Part shown: positions 34,640 to 46,667 of the stretch, piece after piece
Layout of the letters: each line of letters opens with the position of its first letter
How positions within the stretch are numbered: position 1 is the stretch's first letter
Source of the DNA: Paragonimus westermani
Lineage: Eukaryota > Platyhelminthes > Trematoda > Plagiorchiida > Troglotrematidae
Reading direction: 5' to 3'
DNA: 64,000 nucleotides
Assembly (NCBI GenBank): GCA_008508345.1
Contig: QNGE01000838.1
Coordinates: 101,751-165,750 of the forward strand
The notes under the pieces: model-generated
Told to the model about the DNA's origin: nothing
Seen by the model: the letters and a program-made list of their open reading frames with translations, nothing else
Databases searched by the model: none
Position numbers and translations under genes: made by a program

Positions 34640-36540
34640 GTCGGTGAGACCGATTGTCAAAACCTTCACTCGGACCCGTTTGCGTGGGGAACAACGCGAA
34701 GTTCATCTTCACAGGTATCGACAATGATTAGTAGAGCTGTACAGGATCTCTCTTTGCGTTTCAACGTTGGAGGTAGTACAGTGTTTGAGGTCGATGCAAC
34801 TGAACATGCATAGTTAATATCATGACCTTCCTGGCGAGGGGGTTGTAACTGCCCTGTGCAGAAGTGGCAGTGCGGTATGTCAGCATTATTCATGCACTCC
34901 ACGTGAAAAAATAACTGTTCTTATCGCACCGATGACCGTTCGTATTAACGGGGTAACCACAATACGCACAAGGCACCATATGTGAACCTTCTTCTCTCAC
35001 CTTGGCTGTTTTGCATTTTACGACGGAAGAAGGGGGAAGTCTGTGTGTGGTAAGGCTGCCTTAGCTGTTTCAATGGACTGGTGCGTGAAAGCTATGATAG
35101 CCTTGAAAACGCGGCTTCCTGTCCCGGTATTTACATCGTGCAGCTTGGCTAACCCGTGATGCAACATTTTGTAATACAGTTGAAACGCATCACTGCCGAC
35201 GACCGTGACCTCTTGGCGGAACATACTGCTTTTGTGTATATTGTATTCAGCAAGCCATCGTTGATGGATTGGGATGCGGCCTTGGGCAAATGCGGTCATA
35301 GTTAACGACTAAGTACTGTATGTATGAAGTGCTTGTTGAATACGAACGGCATATGATTACATGGTAACCACATGGACTTACAGAAATTGCACTCGCACGT
35401 GCCGTCACTGATGTCCACTGTATACTGTGTACCCTCTGACTTACTCGGTTGCTTGTTCGGTTTCCAAAGTGAACAACATCCGACTGTGCATTAATTGCCC
35501 ACTCTGGCTTTATATATTGCCAACTGCACAAAAGGTAGCTCATAAAGCTGGGGTGTGTTCGCCGGATTATTGCAGCATCCCGGTTGAACCTTCAAAACGA
35601 AAAACAGAGGTGATCACTCACTCTTTTGAGTTACTGCAAGTAGCCATGCGATGGAAAATATCGGCATCTGAATTGTGATCGTAAGGTTTATCACGTCAAC
35701 TTACATGCTTCCTCACAGCATCCCGAACATGGAAGTGACATAACATTATGTCTCACCCAAACACTACTCGTGCTGCTCTCATATAGGCCGCCATTTTATC
35801 CATCACAAGAGTTCTGACACGTTTATGTTCCTCCATCACCTCCCGGAATGTTTCAAACAAATGACGCAGGGATGCGTATTTCTCACTTCATACACAGGCG
35901 TACATCACGGGCCGTCCATGACCCATGCCGTCTGTAACAAGGAACAGATACAGCTTCAGGCTACTGCGGCGAATGTGGAGTGATAGAGGACCTACTTTTG
36001 GCGGTTTGTCCCACGAGTGGCATCGACGTTTACCACATCAGGGAACCGTCTGAATAACTGCTATTGCTCTCTGCGTGCGAAACATACGTGCGTGTACCTA
36101 TTGTTCTCGTCTCTGATGACAGGCAGCGCACCGCTTTTCTCTGTATTATGCAGGATCTGTGGCAGGTTTTCTGCCACATTAGTGCACACTAGCCCACTCA
36201 CCTATCACTGACGGTTTCAACCGATGACGGATGTTGCAAATATCCATGGTAGTTAGATACTTGTCATGAACATCCGCAGCACACTTTCAAATCGGCAGTT
36301 GGCGTGTTGTACTCAAAACTTTGTCTCGAGTCGTCCACTTTACTGTCCGTGAGCCGACGAATAATAGGATGTGCATCATACAGCAAGGTAGTTATGTCGT
36401 GGTTGTTCTCCAGTGTGAAAGAGCCAAAAACCAACCCGGTATTCCTCTTTACCACATTAAAGCGCAATTGGCAGCATATATCGAGGGAACTGTGAAATGG
36501 GAAGCATGTGAACTCAATTCACTGAACACGTCATAATCCA
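34640..36540 (-). pseudogene. Mutator-like SWIM-type transposase (MULE-S copy 2)
   Basis: Reading leftward: LRFNVVKRNTGLVFGSF with TLENNHD (N-terminal domain), AHPIIRRLTDSKVDDS and EYNTPTADLK; then RRFPDVVNVDATRGTNRQ in the frame at about 36090-36030 (first catalytic Asp), TDGMGHGRPVMYACV, EEHKRVRTLVMDKMAAYM (second Asp block, about 35830-35780) and FHVRDAVRK. After these come HFGNRTSNRV and CECNFCKSMWLPCNHM, a SWIM zinc finger (C-x-C ... C-x-H) at about 35385-35345, and a C-terminal tail. These are the parts of a ZSWIM3-like Mutator transposase in the right order. In-frame stops and shifts show it is dead. The part right of 35020 recurs after the N gap. Confidence 0.75.
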
Positions 36541-38250
36541 GGACTTCCGCTCTTACGCCGCTTGTATTTTATACGGCGGAACGCCATCTACCACGTGAAC
36601 TCAGCGGAAATCACACCCACATGATCATATTCCAAGCGTTCACTGCCTGATTTCTTGCTTGAACCAAGCACGTACAAAACACTGTAATTCCACATCTGCC
36701 TACCTATGCAACTTTTGGACTCGCTGAAGCTAACAACTTCGCGACCCTCAAAGACATCTTCAAAGCCATGTAAAAAATCTATAACCTACAATGGAATATA
36801 AGGTAACATCGGTCAAATGTTAATCACAGGTGGAAGGATTCTTCACAAGGTACCGCATTCATACCTTCACAACACCTACCATCGCCAATTTTGATCTCGG
36901 CGCCCAGTGAAGGACAAACTGATTTGCGGTCGACTAAAACAAAACTTTTCAATTCTCATGATGCTCCCTGACATGGAAATCGACTATTTTTGAATCCCTG
37001 GGCGATGCCACGGATATGTCGCCCGATATCCAATGATTTCTCGATTTATTGCTGTCTAACGGCAGATTTCACTTTCTACGGATGATTCACATAAAAAATA
37101 ACACAGGATAAGCTCGGTTTTGACTACTGGCCAGTTAAAACACACGGACACGTGCGAGTGATGGAGACCTCGGCGATTGCAATTTCTGCACCATGTACCC
37201 TGTTACAAAGGCAGAATGTTCGGTGAAATAACTTTTCACTCACGATAAGTGAAGAACTCACGGTTGATGACTAACATTCCTGGCAGCAGGTCTGTTACGC
37301 AAATCGAATTCAACCCGTGCGCGCTTGTCGGTTTCGGCGGCACTTTTCACGTGTGCTATAGAGCCATCCTTGCAGGTCATAGAGGGTTTGAACACTTCCA
37401 ACTCACGGCCGCGAATAGTGACTCCTTGCATGCGGCCTTGACAGCTCCGAAATTGTAACGTGGCAGTGGCCCAGTGGGTCGACACTTCCTTGTGAAACCT
37501 TCCAGAAGATGTGCGTGAGATGTTCCAGCAAATTTGATAAGGTCAATTGTGTTGCCACTACCAAGGCTATGAAATTTGGACGAACGCTTTCACCCGTGTA
37601 CTCATGGATATAGCCGTCCTAGTCGATATGTGGTTGCTCAACCGCATAGACTAGTAAATAATCTACTGTCGACAGCTTCGTGAAAAGCCGGCTTACGTTC
37701 ATGTTCACTCATTTGAGTTCAGTTCAGTTCACTTTACATAATAAATTGGCATGAGGCAGAAAGTGTTCCGTTTCTAGTCTCGATGATCTTCTGAGGGCGC
37801 CAAGAACTGTGATGATGAAAAAGAAAATTCTTCACTTCCATGAGCAGCCATGAGTATCGAATCGTTTGCTAACGATTCAAGTTCACACCGAGTTACGCGT
37901 AATCTGTTGATCCAGTGAATGCCTCTCAATATTCAACGACAGAGATAATCCATCCTCAGAACGGTTAACGAGATGGCGCTCGTAACAACTGGATTTAATA
38001 CGGTACTAACTGAATCAATTCACATTAAAATTGTCTCTCTCACCTAGAATGTGGAAATCTTCAGAAATCAAGGAAAGAAAGTGCCCGCACAAAAAATTAA
38101 CAACCAGGCACCGATCAACAATGGTGGACGGTAAAACGGGTTGAGCTCACTCAAACAAATGGTCAGTGGTTTGGTTGGAGCACAACGACTGTTCATGCAT
38201 CGAGAAATGACAGGAATCATAAGTTACTCAAGAAAAAATATGGAAGAAAA
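36541..38250. other. Spacer, mostly unrecognised
   Basis: Apart from the dispersed repeat at 37170-37275 I see no motif. The 5' end of MULE-S copy 2 may extend into the left part. Confidence 0.3.
37170..37275 (+). repeat. Dispersed repeat shared with 57.4-57.5 kb
   Basis: GCACCATGTACC, GCAGAATGTTCGGTGAAATA and CTCACGGTTGATGACTAAC match 57440-57545 with substitutions and the same spacing. It is followed at 37300-37347 by a segment resembling the end of the TRIM-D repeat (AACCCGTGCGCGCTTGTCGG). The class is unknown. Confidence 0.5.
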
Positions 38251-38553
38251 ATGTCTAATTTCGGTACTTGGGAGTTTACATGGCTCGGACTAAATAGAGG
38301 TAAGGGAAACGGTCAAAGTAGGTTGTGGAAGAACAAGGATGAGCAATGTATCTCATTTGGGGAAGAGAGTAAAGCGCAGGGCCACCTTTCATCATCAAGC
38401 AAATCCCAGCAATTGCAAAGTAACGCAACAAACCTTGACAAAATCAACAATGAGGGCTTCCAGATGAAAACTGAGGATTTCAACCTATCACTTCCATCAG
38501 AACACAAGAAGTCTACAGCCACCATCGATACGCTAAGTTTGTTATATCAGTGA
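38251..38553 (+). CDS. Unassigned 100-codon open frame
   Basis: A polar, Ser/Gln/Lys-rich frame with the ATG at 38251 (MSNFGTWEFTWLGLNRGKGN) and no domain I recognise. It recurs unchanged at 44264-44566 because of the duplicated block. It could be a chance frame or part of a repeat. Confidence 0.15.
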   Translation: MSNFGTWEFTWLGLNRGKGNGQSRLWKNKDEQCISFGEESKAQGHLSSSSKSQQLQSNATNLDKINNEGFQMKTEDFNLSLPSEHKKSTATIDTLSLLYQ

Positions 38554-39071
38554 AATAAGATGAAGCAAGAGTTGTATACTAAACCAATATAGGTTTGACC
38601 CACCGGTAATCCCTGACTTCCAGTAGTTATTCGAGCAACACTTAGTCTCCTCACAACGTCTATCGATATGTTGGATCCACGATAGTCGCGGCTGTAATTA
38701 ATGAGCGTCTATGACTTCTGAGCCCGTCGAGCAACCAATTTGGATCCACTAAAGGTAGACGGCGTATTGGCGAGTTTTTTATTAATAAGGTGCTAATGTT
38801 TAGAAACGATATGCTAGACCAAACAGTGGAAGACAACAACAAACCTCGATATTGAACCCACCAAGTATACAAGTTCCGAGATCAACGGTTTGAGTAAATA
38901 TGATCAAAAGCAGCAGTCACTTAATGGCTAAGCGGTCAGTCGAAAGCCAGGGTACATATAAATAAAGATCCGCCAAGGGAAAGTAAGGAAGAGAAACTAC
39001 GCGAAAACAAGTTTTACACACAAACGGTACCAAGATTTATTAATACATTAAGATCAGCATCCATAGGAGAA

Positions 39072-39653
39072 ATGATTTGTCACGCGCGTAACTTGAGCGG
39101 TAGTGTCAGGTTGTATGAATGGTTCGTAATCGGTATAAAGAATTCCAACGTTAGGAGACAAATCAATAAGAAGAGAATAAATAGAGCAAGGAACGTGACC
39201 ACCAACGTTCTATTAAAACATAACAATCATCAGACATTCACGCGAGCAGCCACTTCAACACCCACAAAACTTATAATTTCAGATATCAAGACCAACTTTG
39301 TAAAAAGTGACTCGCCCCGGCCTAAGGTTCTCTGTGTAATGTGCCAGAAAGTTAATAACATTAACGGCACACACTATGTTCGACGTTTGCAGATCAAAAT
39401 TCAGATGGTCCATCTCGCAAAAGAAGAAAGTCACGCGTTAACAGGGAAAGTGTATTACCAACAACACGGATACCAAGAGAGATATTTCTACAACGTGTCC
39501 TTGTCCACATGTATATACGGGGTCCCACGACACGGGACTTTCCACCAATCAGATGTGGCTTCACGCTCACTGACCGCCGACCTCGGGTTCTGGTTGATCA
39601 CCCTCCTTGGCCAGTTGCACGGAGACGGCCAACCCATGTGTTGGAGAACCTGA
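39072..39653 (+). CDS. Unassigned 193-codon open frame
   Basis: The frame starts at ATG 39072 and is preceded by CATATAAATAAAG (about 38956), which resembles a TATA box. The first half is basic and Asn-rich (NVRRQINKKRINRARN). A CVMCQKVNN segment gives one C-x2-C pair without a partner. The second half includes GKVYYQQHGYQERYFYN. I recognise no family. Its length is unusual among the spacer frames here, but there is no independent support. Confidence 0.2.
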   Translation: MICHARNLSGSVRLYEWFVIGIKNSNVRRQINKKRINRARNVTTNVLLKHNNHQTFTRAATSTPTKLIISDIKTNFVKSDSPRPKVLCVMCQKVNNINGTHYVRRLQIKIQMVHLAKEESHALTGKVYYQQHGYQERYFYNVSLSTCIYGVPRHGTFHQSDVASRSLTADLGFWLITLLGQLHGDGQPMCWRT

Positions 39654-39987
39654 AAAGAGGCGAAAGGGAGTATGTGTGGCAAAACAAAATGGCGGCACAC
39701 TACATGCTACTACAACTGGCAATTTCGAAGCGAGCGCAAAAATTGACTACCCAGTAAAATGCCCTACTAGCACTACCATTCTCTGAATAACCTTCGGGCG
39801 TTCACTCAGTGTTCTTTCTGCCTTGCTTTATTAGCCACTGAGTGTACTCAACTACACAATTCAGTTTATTTTGGATCACAGGACTTGATGCTGGTAGCCA
39901 GCCTATTATCAGTTTCTCGCACCGGTCCGCTTCAGTAGTTCCACCGTGTATCGAGAAAGGCAGGAGGAAAGCTTCCTTAAGTAATGT

Positions 39988-40566
39988 GGTGCGTGGTTCG
40001 AAAAAGGCCGGTTATTATTGTGTGCTACTGCATATTCCGCTCAAATCAGTATAGTATTTGCTGCATTTTATCATATTTAATTGCTTTGAGAAGTTTTGTA
40101 CGCAATCTATCAGTGAAAAGTAATATTGTGGTGGATTGTCAGGTCGGGGGTGCGAGTTTTCGAACGCTCAGCCGAATATCTCAACTTGGGGGAGGTACGT
40201 TGGAAAACCTGCCGCGATCGGATCAAGGCCAACGTGCGCAACCGGATGAGTCATCGCTCGACTAGATCGGACCAACGGGCGAGGCAGGGCAGGCGAAATA
40301 CGACAGGCGGCCAGATCGGAGGCGTGGTTTTTCCAACATTTAGAGGAACATCTCGACACGATGTTGGAATACGGGCAAGGCCAGCACTGGGTGGATGGCG
40401 GACAGCACGAGCAGCCGGACGAGCCAACGCGCAACGAAATGGGACAAACAGCCGAGGAATGGCAAGCGGAAAACCCCCCGATAGAAGGCACCGGTGACAC
40501 ACGTAAACCGGTTAGAAGTGCACACGACGTGTGAACGGAAACCGGGGGGTGCTGCGGGTTGGAATT
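39988..40566 (+). mobile_element. NL-A 5' end plus solo-LTR start, left of gap
   Basis: This is the truncated left version of 46001-46579. NL-A 5' sequence begins GGTGCGTGGTTCGAA at 39988, and the probable solo LTR begins at about 40127 and runs into the gap. Confidence 0.7.
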
Positions 40567-41032
40567 NNNNNNNNNNNNNNNNNNNNNNNNNNNNNNNNNN
40601 NNNNNNNNNNNNNNNNNNNNNNNNNNNNNNNNNNNNNNNNNNNNNNNNNNNNNNNNNNNNNNNNNNNNNNNNNNNNNNNNNNNNNNNNNNNNNNNNNNNN
40701 NNNNNNNNNNNNNNNNNNNNNNNNNNNNNNNNNNNNNNNNNNNNNNNNNNNNNNNNNNNNNNNNNNNNNNNNNNNNNNNNNNNNNNNNNNNNNNNNNNNN
40801 NNNNNNNNNNNNNNNNNNNNNNNNNNNNNNNNNNNNNNNNNNNNNNNNNNNNNNNNNNNNNNNNNNNNNNNNNNNNNNNNNNNNNNNNNNNNNNNNNNNN
40901 NNNNNNNNNNNNNNNNNNNNNNNNNNNNNNNNNNNNNNNNNNNNNNNNNNNNNNNNNNNNNNNNNNNNNNNNNNNNNNNNNNNNNNNNNNNNNNNNNNNN
41001 NNNNNNNNNNNNNNNNNNNNNNNNNNNNNNNN
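40567..41032. other. Assembly gap (466 N)
   Basis: A run of N. Frames drawn across it are meaningless. Confidence 1.
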
Positions 41033-42553
41033 ACGACGGAAGAAGGGGGAAGTCTGTGTGTGGTAAGGCTGCCTTAGCTGTTTCAATGGACTGGTGCGTG
41101 AAAGCTATGATAGCCTTGAAAACGCGGCTTCCTGTCCCGGTATTTACATCGTGCAGCTTGGCTAACCCGTGATGCAACATTTTGTAATACAGTTGAAACG
41201 CATCACTGCCGACGACCGTGACCTCTTGGCGGAACATACTGCTTTTGTGTATATTGTATTCAGCAAGCCATCGTTGATGGATTGGGATGCGGCCTTGGGC
41301 AAATGCGGTCATAGTTAACGACTAAGTACTGTATGTATGAAGTGCTTGTTGAATACGAACGGCATATGATTACATGGTAACCACATGGACTTACAGAAAT
41401 TGCACTCGCACGTGCCGTCACTGATGTCCACTGTATACTGTGTACCCTCTGACTTACTCGGTTGCTTGTTCGGTTTCCAAAGTGAACAACATCCGACTGT
41501 GCATTAATTGCCCACTCTGGCTTTATATATTGCCAACTGCACAAAAGGTAGCTCATAAAGCTGGGGTGTGTTCGCCGGATTATTGCAGCATCCCGGTTGA
41601 ACCTTCAAAACGAAAAACAGAGGTGATCACTCACTCTTTTGAGTTACTGCAAGTAGCCATGCGATGGAAAATATCGGCATCTGAATTGTGATCGTAAGGT
41701 TTATCACGTCAACTTACATGCTTCCTCACAGCATCCCGAACATGGAAGTGACATAACATTATGTCTCACCCAAACACTACTCGTGCTGCTCTCATATAGG
41801 CCGCCATTTTATCCATCACAAGAGTTCTGACACGTTTATGTTCCTCCATCACCTCCCGGAATGTTTCAAACAAATGACGCAGGGATGCGTATTTCTCACT
41901 TCATACACAGGCGTACATCACGGGCCGTCCATGACCCATGCCGTCTGTAACAAGGAACAGATACAGCTTCAGGCTACTGCGGCGAATGTGGAGTGATAGA
42001 GGACCTACTTTTGGCGGTTTGTCCCACGAGTGGCATCGACGTTTACCACATCAGGGAACCGTCTGAATAACTGCTATTGCTCTCTGCGTGCGAAACATAC
42101 GTGCGTGTACCTATTGTTCTCGTCTCTGATGACAGGCAGCGCACCGCTTTTCTCTGTATTATGCAGGATCTGTGGCAGGTTTTCTGCCACATTAGTGCAC
42201 ACTAGCCCACTCACCTATCACTGACGGTTTCAACCGATGACGGATGTTGCAAATATCCATGGTAGTTAGATACTTGTCATGAACATCCGCAGCACACTTT
42301 CAAATCGGCAGTTGGCGTGTTGTACTCAAAACTTTGTCTCGAGTCGTCCACTTTACTGTCCGTGAGCCGACGAATAATAGGATGTGCATCATACAGCAAG
42401 GTAGTTATGTCGTGGTTGTTCTCCAGTGTGAAAGAGCCAAAAACCAACCCGGTATTCCTCTTTACCACATTAAAGCGCAATTGGCAGCATATATCGAGGG
42501 AACTGTGAAATGGGAAGCATGTGAACTCAATTCACTGAACACGTCATAATCCA
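41033..42553 (-). pseudogene. MULE-S transposase, duplicate of 35020-36540
   Basis: Sequence identical to the left copy as far as I compared, including the SWIM finger (about 41398-41358) and the VDATRGTN block. The C-terminal end is cut by the gap. Confidence 0.75.
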
Positions 42554-45084
42554 GGACTTCCGCTCTTACGCCGCTTGTATTTTATACGGCGGAACGCCAT
42601 CTACCACGTGAACTCAGCGGAAATCACACCCACATGATCATATTCCAAGCGTTCACTGCCTGATTTCTTGCTTGAACCAAGCACGTACAAAACACTGTAA
42701 TTCCACATCTGCCTACCTATGCAACTTTTGGACTCGCTGAAGCTAACAACTTCGCGACCCTCAAAGACATCTTCAAAGCCATGTAAAAAATCTATAACCT
42801 ACAATGGAATATAAGGTAACATCGGTCAAATGTTAATCACAGGTGGAAGGATTCTTCACAAGGTACCGCATTCATACCTTCACAACACCTACCATCGCCA
42901 ATTTTGATCTCGGCGCCCAGTGAAGGACAAACTGATTTGCGGTCGACTAAAACAAAACTTTTCAATTCTCATGATGCTCCCTGACATGGAAATCGACTAT
43001 TTTTGAATCCCTGGGCGATGCCACGGATATGTCGCCCGATATCCAATGATTTCTCGATTTATTGCTGTCTAACGGCAGATTTCACTTTCTACGGATGATT
43101 CACATAAAAAATAACACAGGATAAGCTCGGTTTTGACTACTGGCCAGTTAAAACACACGGACACGTGCGAGTGATGGAGACCTCGGCGATTGCAATTTCT
43201 GCACCATGTACCCTGTTACAAAGGCAGAATGTTCGGTGAAATAACTTTTCACTCACGATAAGTGAAGAACTCACGGTTGATGACTAACATTCCTGGCAGC
43301 AGGTCTGTTACGCAAATCGAATTCAACCCGTGCGCGCTTGTCGGTTTCGGCGGCACTTTTCACGTGTGCTATAGAGCCATCCTTGCAGGTCATAGAGGGT
43401 TTGAACACTTCCAACTCACGGCCGCGAATAGTGACTCCTTGCATGCGGCCTTGACAGCTCCGAAATTGTAACGTGGCAGTGGCCCAGTGGGTCGACACTT
43501 CCTTGTGAAACCTTCCAGAAGATGTGCGTGAGATGTTCCAGCAAATTTGATAAGGTCAATTGTGTTGCCACTACCAAGGCTATGAAATTTGGACGAACGC
43601 TTTCACCCGTGTACTCATGGATATAGCCGTCCTAGTCGATATGTGGTTGCTCAACCGCATAGACTAGTAAATAATCTACTGTCGACAGCTTCGTGAAAAG
43701 CCGGCTTACGTTCATGTTCACTCATTTGAGTTCAGTTCAGTTCACTTTACATAATAAATTGGCATGAGGCAGAAAGTGTTCCGTTTCTAGTCTCGATGAT
43801 CTTCTGAGGGCGCCAAGAACTGTGATGATGAAAAAGAAAATTCTTCACTTCCATGAGCAGCCATGAGTATCGAATCGTTTGCTAACGATTCAAGTTCACA
43901 CCGAGTTACGCGTAATCTGTTGATCCAGTGAATGCCTCTCAATATTCAACGACAGAGATAATCCATCCTCAGAACGGTTAACGAGATGGCGCTCGTAACA
44001 ACTGGATTTAATACGGTACTAACTGAATCAATTCACATTAAAATTGTCTCTCTCACCTAGAATGTGGAAATCTTCAGAAATCAAGGAAAGAAAGTGCCCG
44101 CACAAAAAATTAACAACCAGGCACCGATCAACAATGGTGGACGGTAAAACGGGTTGAGCTCACTCAAACAAATGGTCAGTGGTTTGGTTGGAGCACAACG
44201 ACTGTTCATGCATCGAGAAATGACAGGAATCATAAGTTACTCAAGAAAAAATATGGAAGAAAAATGTCTAATTTCGGTACTTGGGAGTTTACATGGCTCG
44301 GACTAAATAGAGGTAAGGGAAACGGTCAAAGTAGGTTGTGGAAGAACAAGGATGAGCAATGTATCTCATTTGGGGAAGAGAGTAAAGCGCAGGGCCACCT
44401 TTCATCATCAAGCAAATCCCAGCAATTGCAAAGTAACGCAACAAACCTTGACAAAATCAACAATGAGGGCTTCCAGATGAAAACTGAGGATTTCAACCTA
44501 TCACTTCCATCAGAACACAAGAAGTCTACAGCCACCATCGATACGCTAAGTTTGTTATATCAGTGAAATAAGATGAAGCAAGAGTTGTATACTAAACCAA
44601 TATAGGTTTGACCCACCGGTAATCCCTGACTTCCAGTAGTTATTCGAGCAACACTTAGTCTCCTCACAACGTCTATCGATATGTTGGATCCACGATAGTC
44701 GCGGCTGTAATTAATGAGCGTCTATGACTTCTGAGCCCGTCGAGCAACCAATTTGGATCCACTAAAGGTAGACGGCGTATTGGCGAGTTTTTTATTAATA
44801 AGGTGCTAATGTTTAGAAACGATATGCTAGACCAAACAGTGGAAGACAACAACAAACCTCGATATTGAACCCACCAAGTATACAAGTTCCGAGATCAACG
44901 GTTTGAGTAAATATGATCAAAAGCAGCAGTCACTTAATGGCTAAGCGGTCAGTCGGAAGCCAGGGTACATATAAATAAAGATCCGCCAAGGGAAAGTAAG
45001 GAAGAGAAACTACGCGAAAACAAGTTTTACACACAAACGGTACCAAGATTTATTAATACATTAAGATCAGCATCCATAGGAGAA

Positions 45085-45666
45085 ATGATTTGTCACGCGC
45101 GTAACTTGAGCGGTAGTGTCAGGTTGTATGAATGGTTCGTAATCGGTATAAAGAATTCCAACGTTAGGAGACAAATCAATAAGAAGAGAATAAATAGAGC
45201 AAGGAACGTGACCACCAACGTTCTATTAAAACATAACAATCATCAGACATTCACGCGAGCAGCCACTTCAACACCCACAAAACTTATAATTTCAGATATC
45301 AAGACCAACTTTGTAAAAAGTGACTCGCCCCGGCCTAAGGTTCTCTGTGTAATGTGCCAGAAAGTTAATAACATTAACGGCACACACTATGTTCGACGTT
45401 TGCAGATCAAAATTCAGATGGTCCATCTCGCAAAAGAAGAAAGTCACGCGTTAACAGGGAAAGTGTATTACCAACAACACGGATACCAAGAGAGATATTT
45501 CTACAACGTGTCCTTGTCCACATGTATATACGGGGTCCCACGACACGGGACTTTCCACCAATCAGATGTGGCTTCACGCTCACTGACCGCCGACCTCGGG
45601 TTCTGGTTGATCACCCTCCTTGGCCAGTTGCACGGAGACGGCCAACCCATGTGTTGGAGAACCTGA
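45085..45666 (+). CDS. Unassigned 193-codon frame, duplicate of 39072-39653
   Basis: Same sequence as the left copy, with no family recognised. If the duplication is an assembly artefact the two are one locus. Confidence 0.2.
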   Translation: MICHARNLSGSVRLYEWFVIGIKNSNVRRQINKKRINRARNVTTNVLLKHNNHQTFTRAATSTPTKLIISDIKTNFVKSDSPRPKVLCVMCQKVNNINGTHYVRRLQIKIQMVHLAKEESHALTGKVYYQQHGYQERYFYNVSLSTCIYGVPRHGTFHQSDVASRSLTADLGFWLITLLGQLHGDGQPMCWRT

Positions 45667-46139
45667 AAAGAGGCGAAAGGGAGTATGTGTGGCAAAACAA
45701 AATGGCGGCACACTACATGCTACTACAACTGGCAATTTCGAAGCGAGCGCAAAAATTGACTACCCAGTAAAATGCCCTACTAGCACTACCATTCTCTGAA
45801 TAACCTTCGGGCGTTCACTCAGTGTTCTTTCTGCCTTGCTTTATTAGCCACTGAGTGTACTCAACTACACAATTCAGTTTATTTTGGATCACAGGACTTG
45901 ATGCTGGTAGCCAGCCTATTATCAGTTTCTCGCACCGGTCCGCTTCAGTAGTTCCACCGTGTATCGAGAAAGGCAGGAGGAAAGCTTCCTTAAGTAATGT
46001 GGTGCGTGGTTCGAAAAAGGCCGGTTATTATTGTGTGCTACTGCATATTCCGCTCAAATCAGTATAGTATTTGCTGCATTTTATCATATTTAATTGCTTT
46101 GAGAAGTTTTGTACGCAATCTATCAGTGAAAAGTAATAT

Positions 46140-46667
46140 TGTGGTGGATTGTCAGGTCGGGGGTGCGAGTTTTCGAACGCTCAGCCGAATATCTCAACTT
46201 GGGGGAGGTACGTTGGAAAACCTGCCGCGATCGGATCAAGGCCAACGTGCGCAACCGGATGAGTCATCGCTCGACTGGATCGGACCAACGGGCGAGGCAG
46301 GGCAGGCGAAATACGACAGGCGGCCAGATCGGAGGCGTGGTTTTTCCAACATTTAGAGGAACATCTCGACACGATGTTGGAATACGGGCAAGGCCAGCAC
46401 TGGGTGGATGGCGGACAGCACGAGCAGCCGGACGAGCCATCGCGCAACGAAATGGGACAAACAGCCGAGGAATGGCAAGCGGAAAACCCCCCGATAGAAG
46501 GCACCGGTGACACACGTAAACCGGTTAGAAGTGCACACGACGTGTGAACGGAAACCGGGGGGTGCTGCGGGTTGGAATTATGACTCATAAACGAGAGAGC
46601 GCGCGTTGCATGTGACTAGCGATTTGGACAATAAAGATTGTGCTTTATTGGACGCTTTCTCGCTACA
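46140..46667 (+). mobile_element. Probable solo LTR inserted in NL-A 5' UTR
   Basis: NL-A homology breaks after AGTAATAT and resumes at ATATCATGCGG. The inserted 528 bp starts TGTGGTGG, ends CGCTACA (TG...CA) and is flanked by ATAT (46136-46139 and 46668-46671). AATAAA (46630-46635) lies about 35 bases before the end, as expected for R-U5. The insert is GC-rich, which leaves overlapping open frames in all three plus frames (for example 46139-46510). These are likely side effects of composition, though a coding role cannot be excluded. Confidence 0.6.

Larger units (their letters stand above)
35020..40566. repeat. Left copy of a 5,547-bp duplicated block ending at the gap
   Basis: Every position here corresponds to position +6013 (41033-46579). 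I noticed three single-base differences (38943, 40264, 40427). The block ends exactly where the N run begins, and its partner starts exactly where the N run ends. This is how two overlapping contigs look when placed end to end without merging. Confidence 0.95.
41033..46579. repeat. Right copy of the 5,547-bp duplicated block
   Basis: Repeats 35020-40566 at an offset of 6013. It carries the same relics: MULE-S C-terminal and core part (41033-42553, minus), dispersed repeat (43183-43288) and open frames at 44264-44566 and 45085-45666. The right copy continues smoothly beyond 46579, so it represents the uninterrupted locus. Confidence 0.95.

Noticed and set aside
37258..37485. Paired plus and minus frames at 37.2-37.5 kb
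   Set aside because: They mirror each other over dispersed-repeat sequence and show no domain.
38925..38965. Pol III A-box-like TGGCTAAGCGGTCAG
   Set aside because: No B box at suitable distance; the nearest resemblance is only a few bases away.
40340..41312. Long frames crossing the N run
   Set aside because: They exist only because undetermined bases cannot form stops.
46139..46510. 123-codon Arg-rich frame as a gene
   Set aside because: It lies wholly inside the GC-rich probable LTR, and all three frames are open there.
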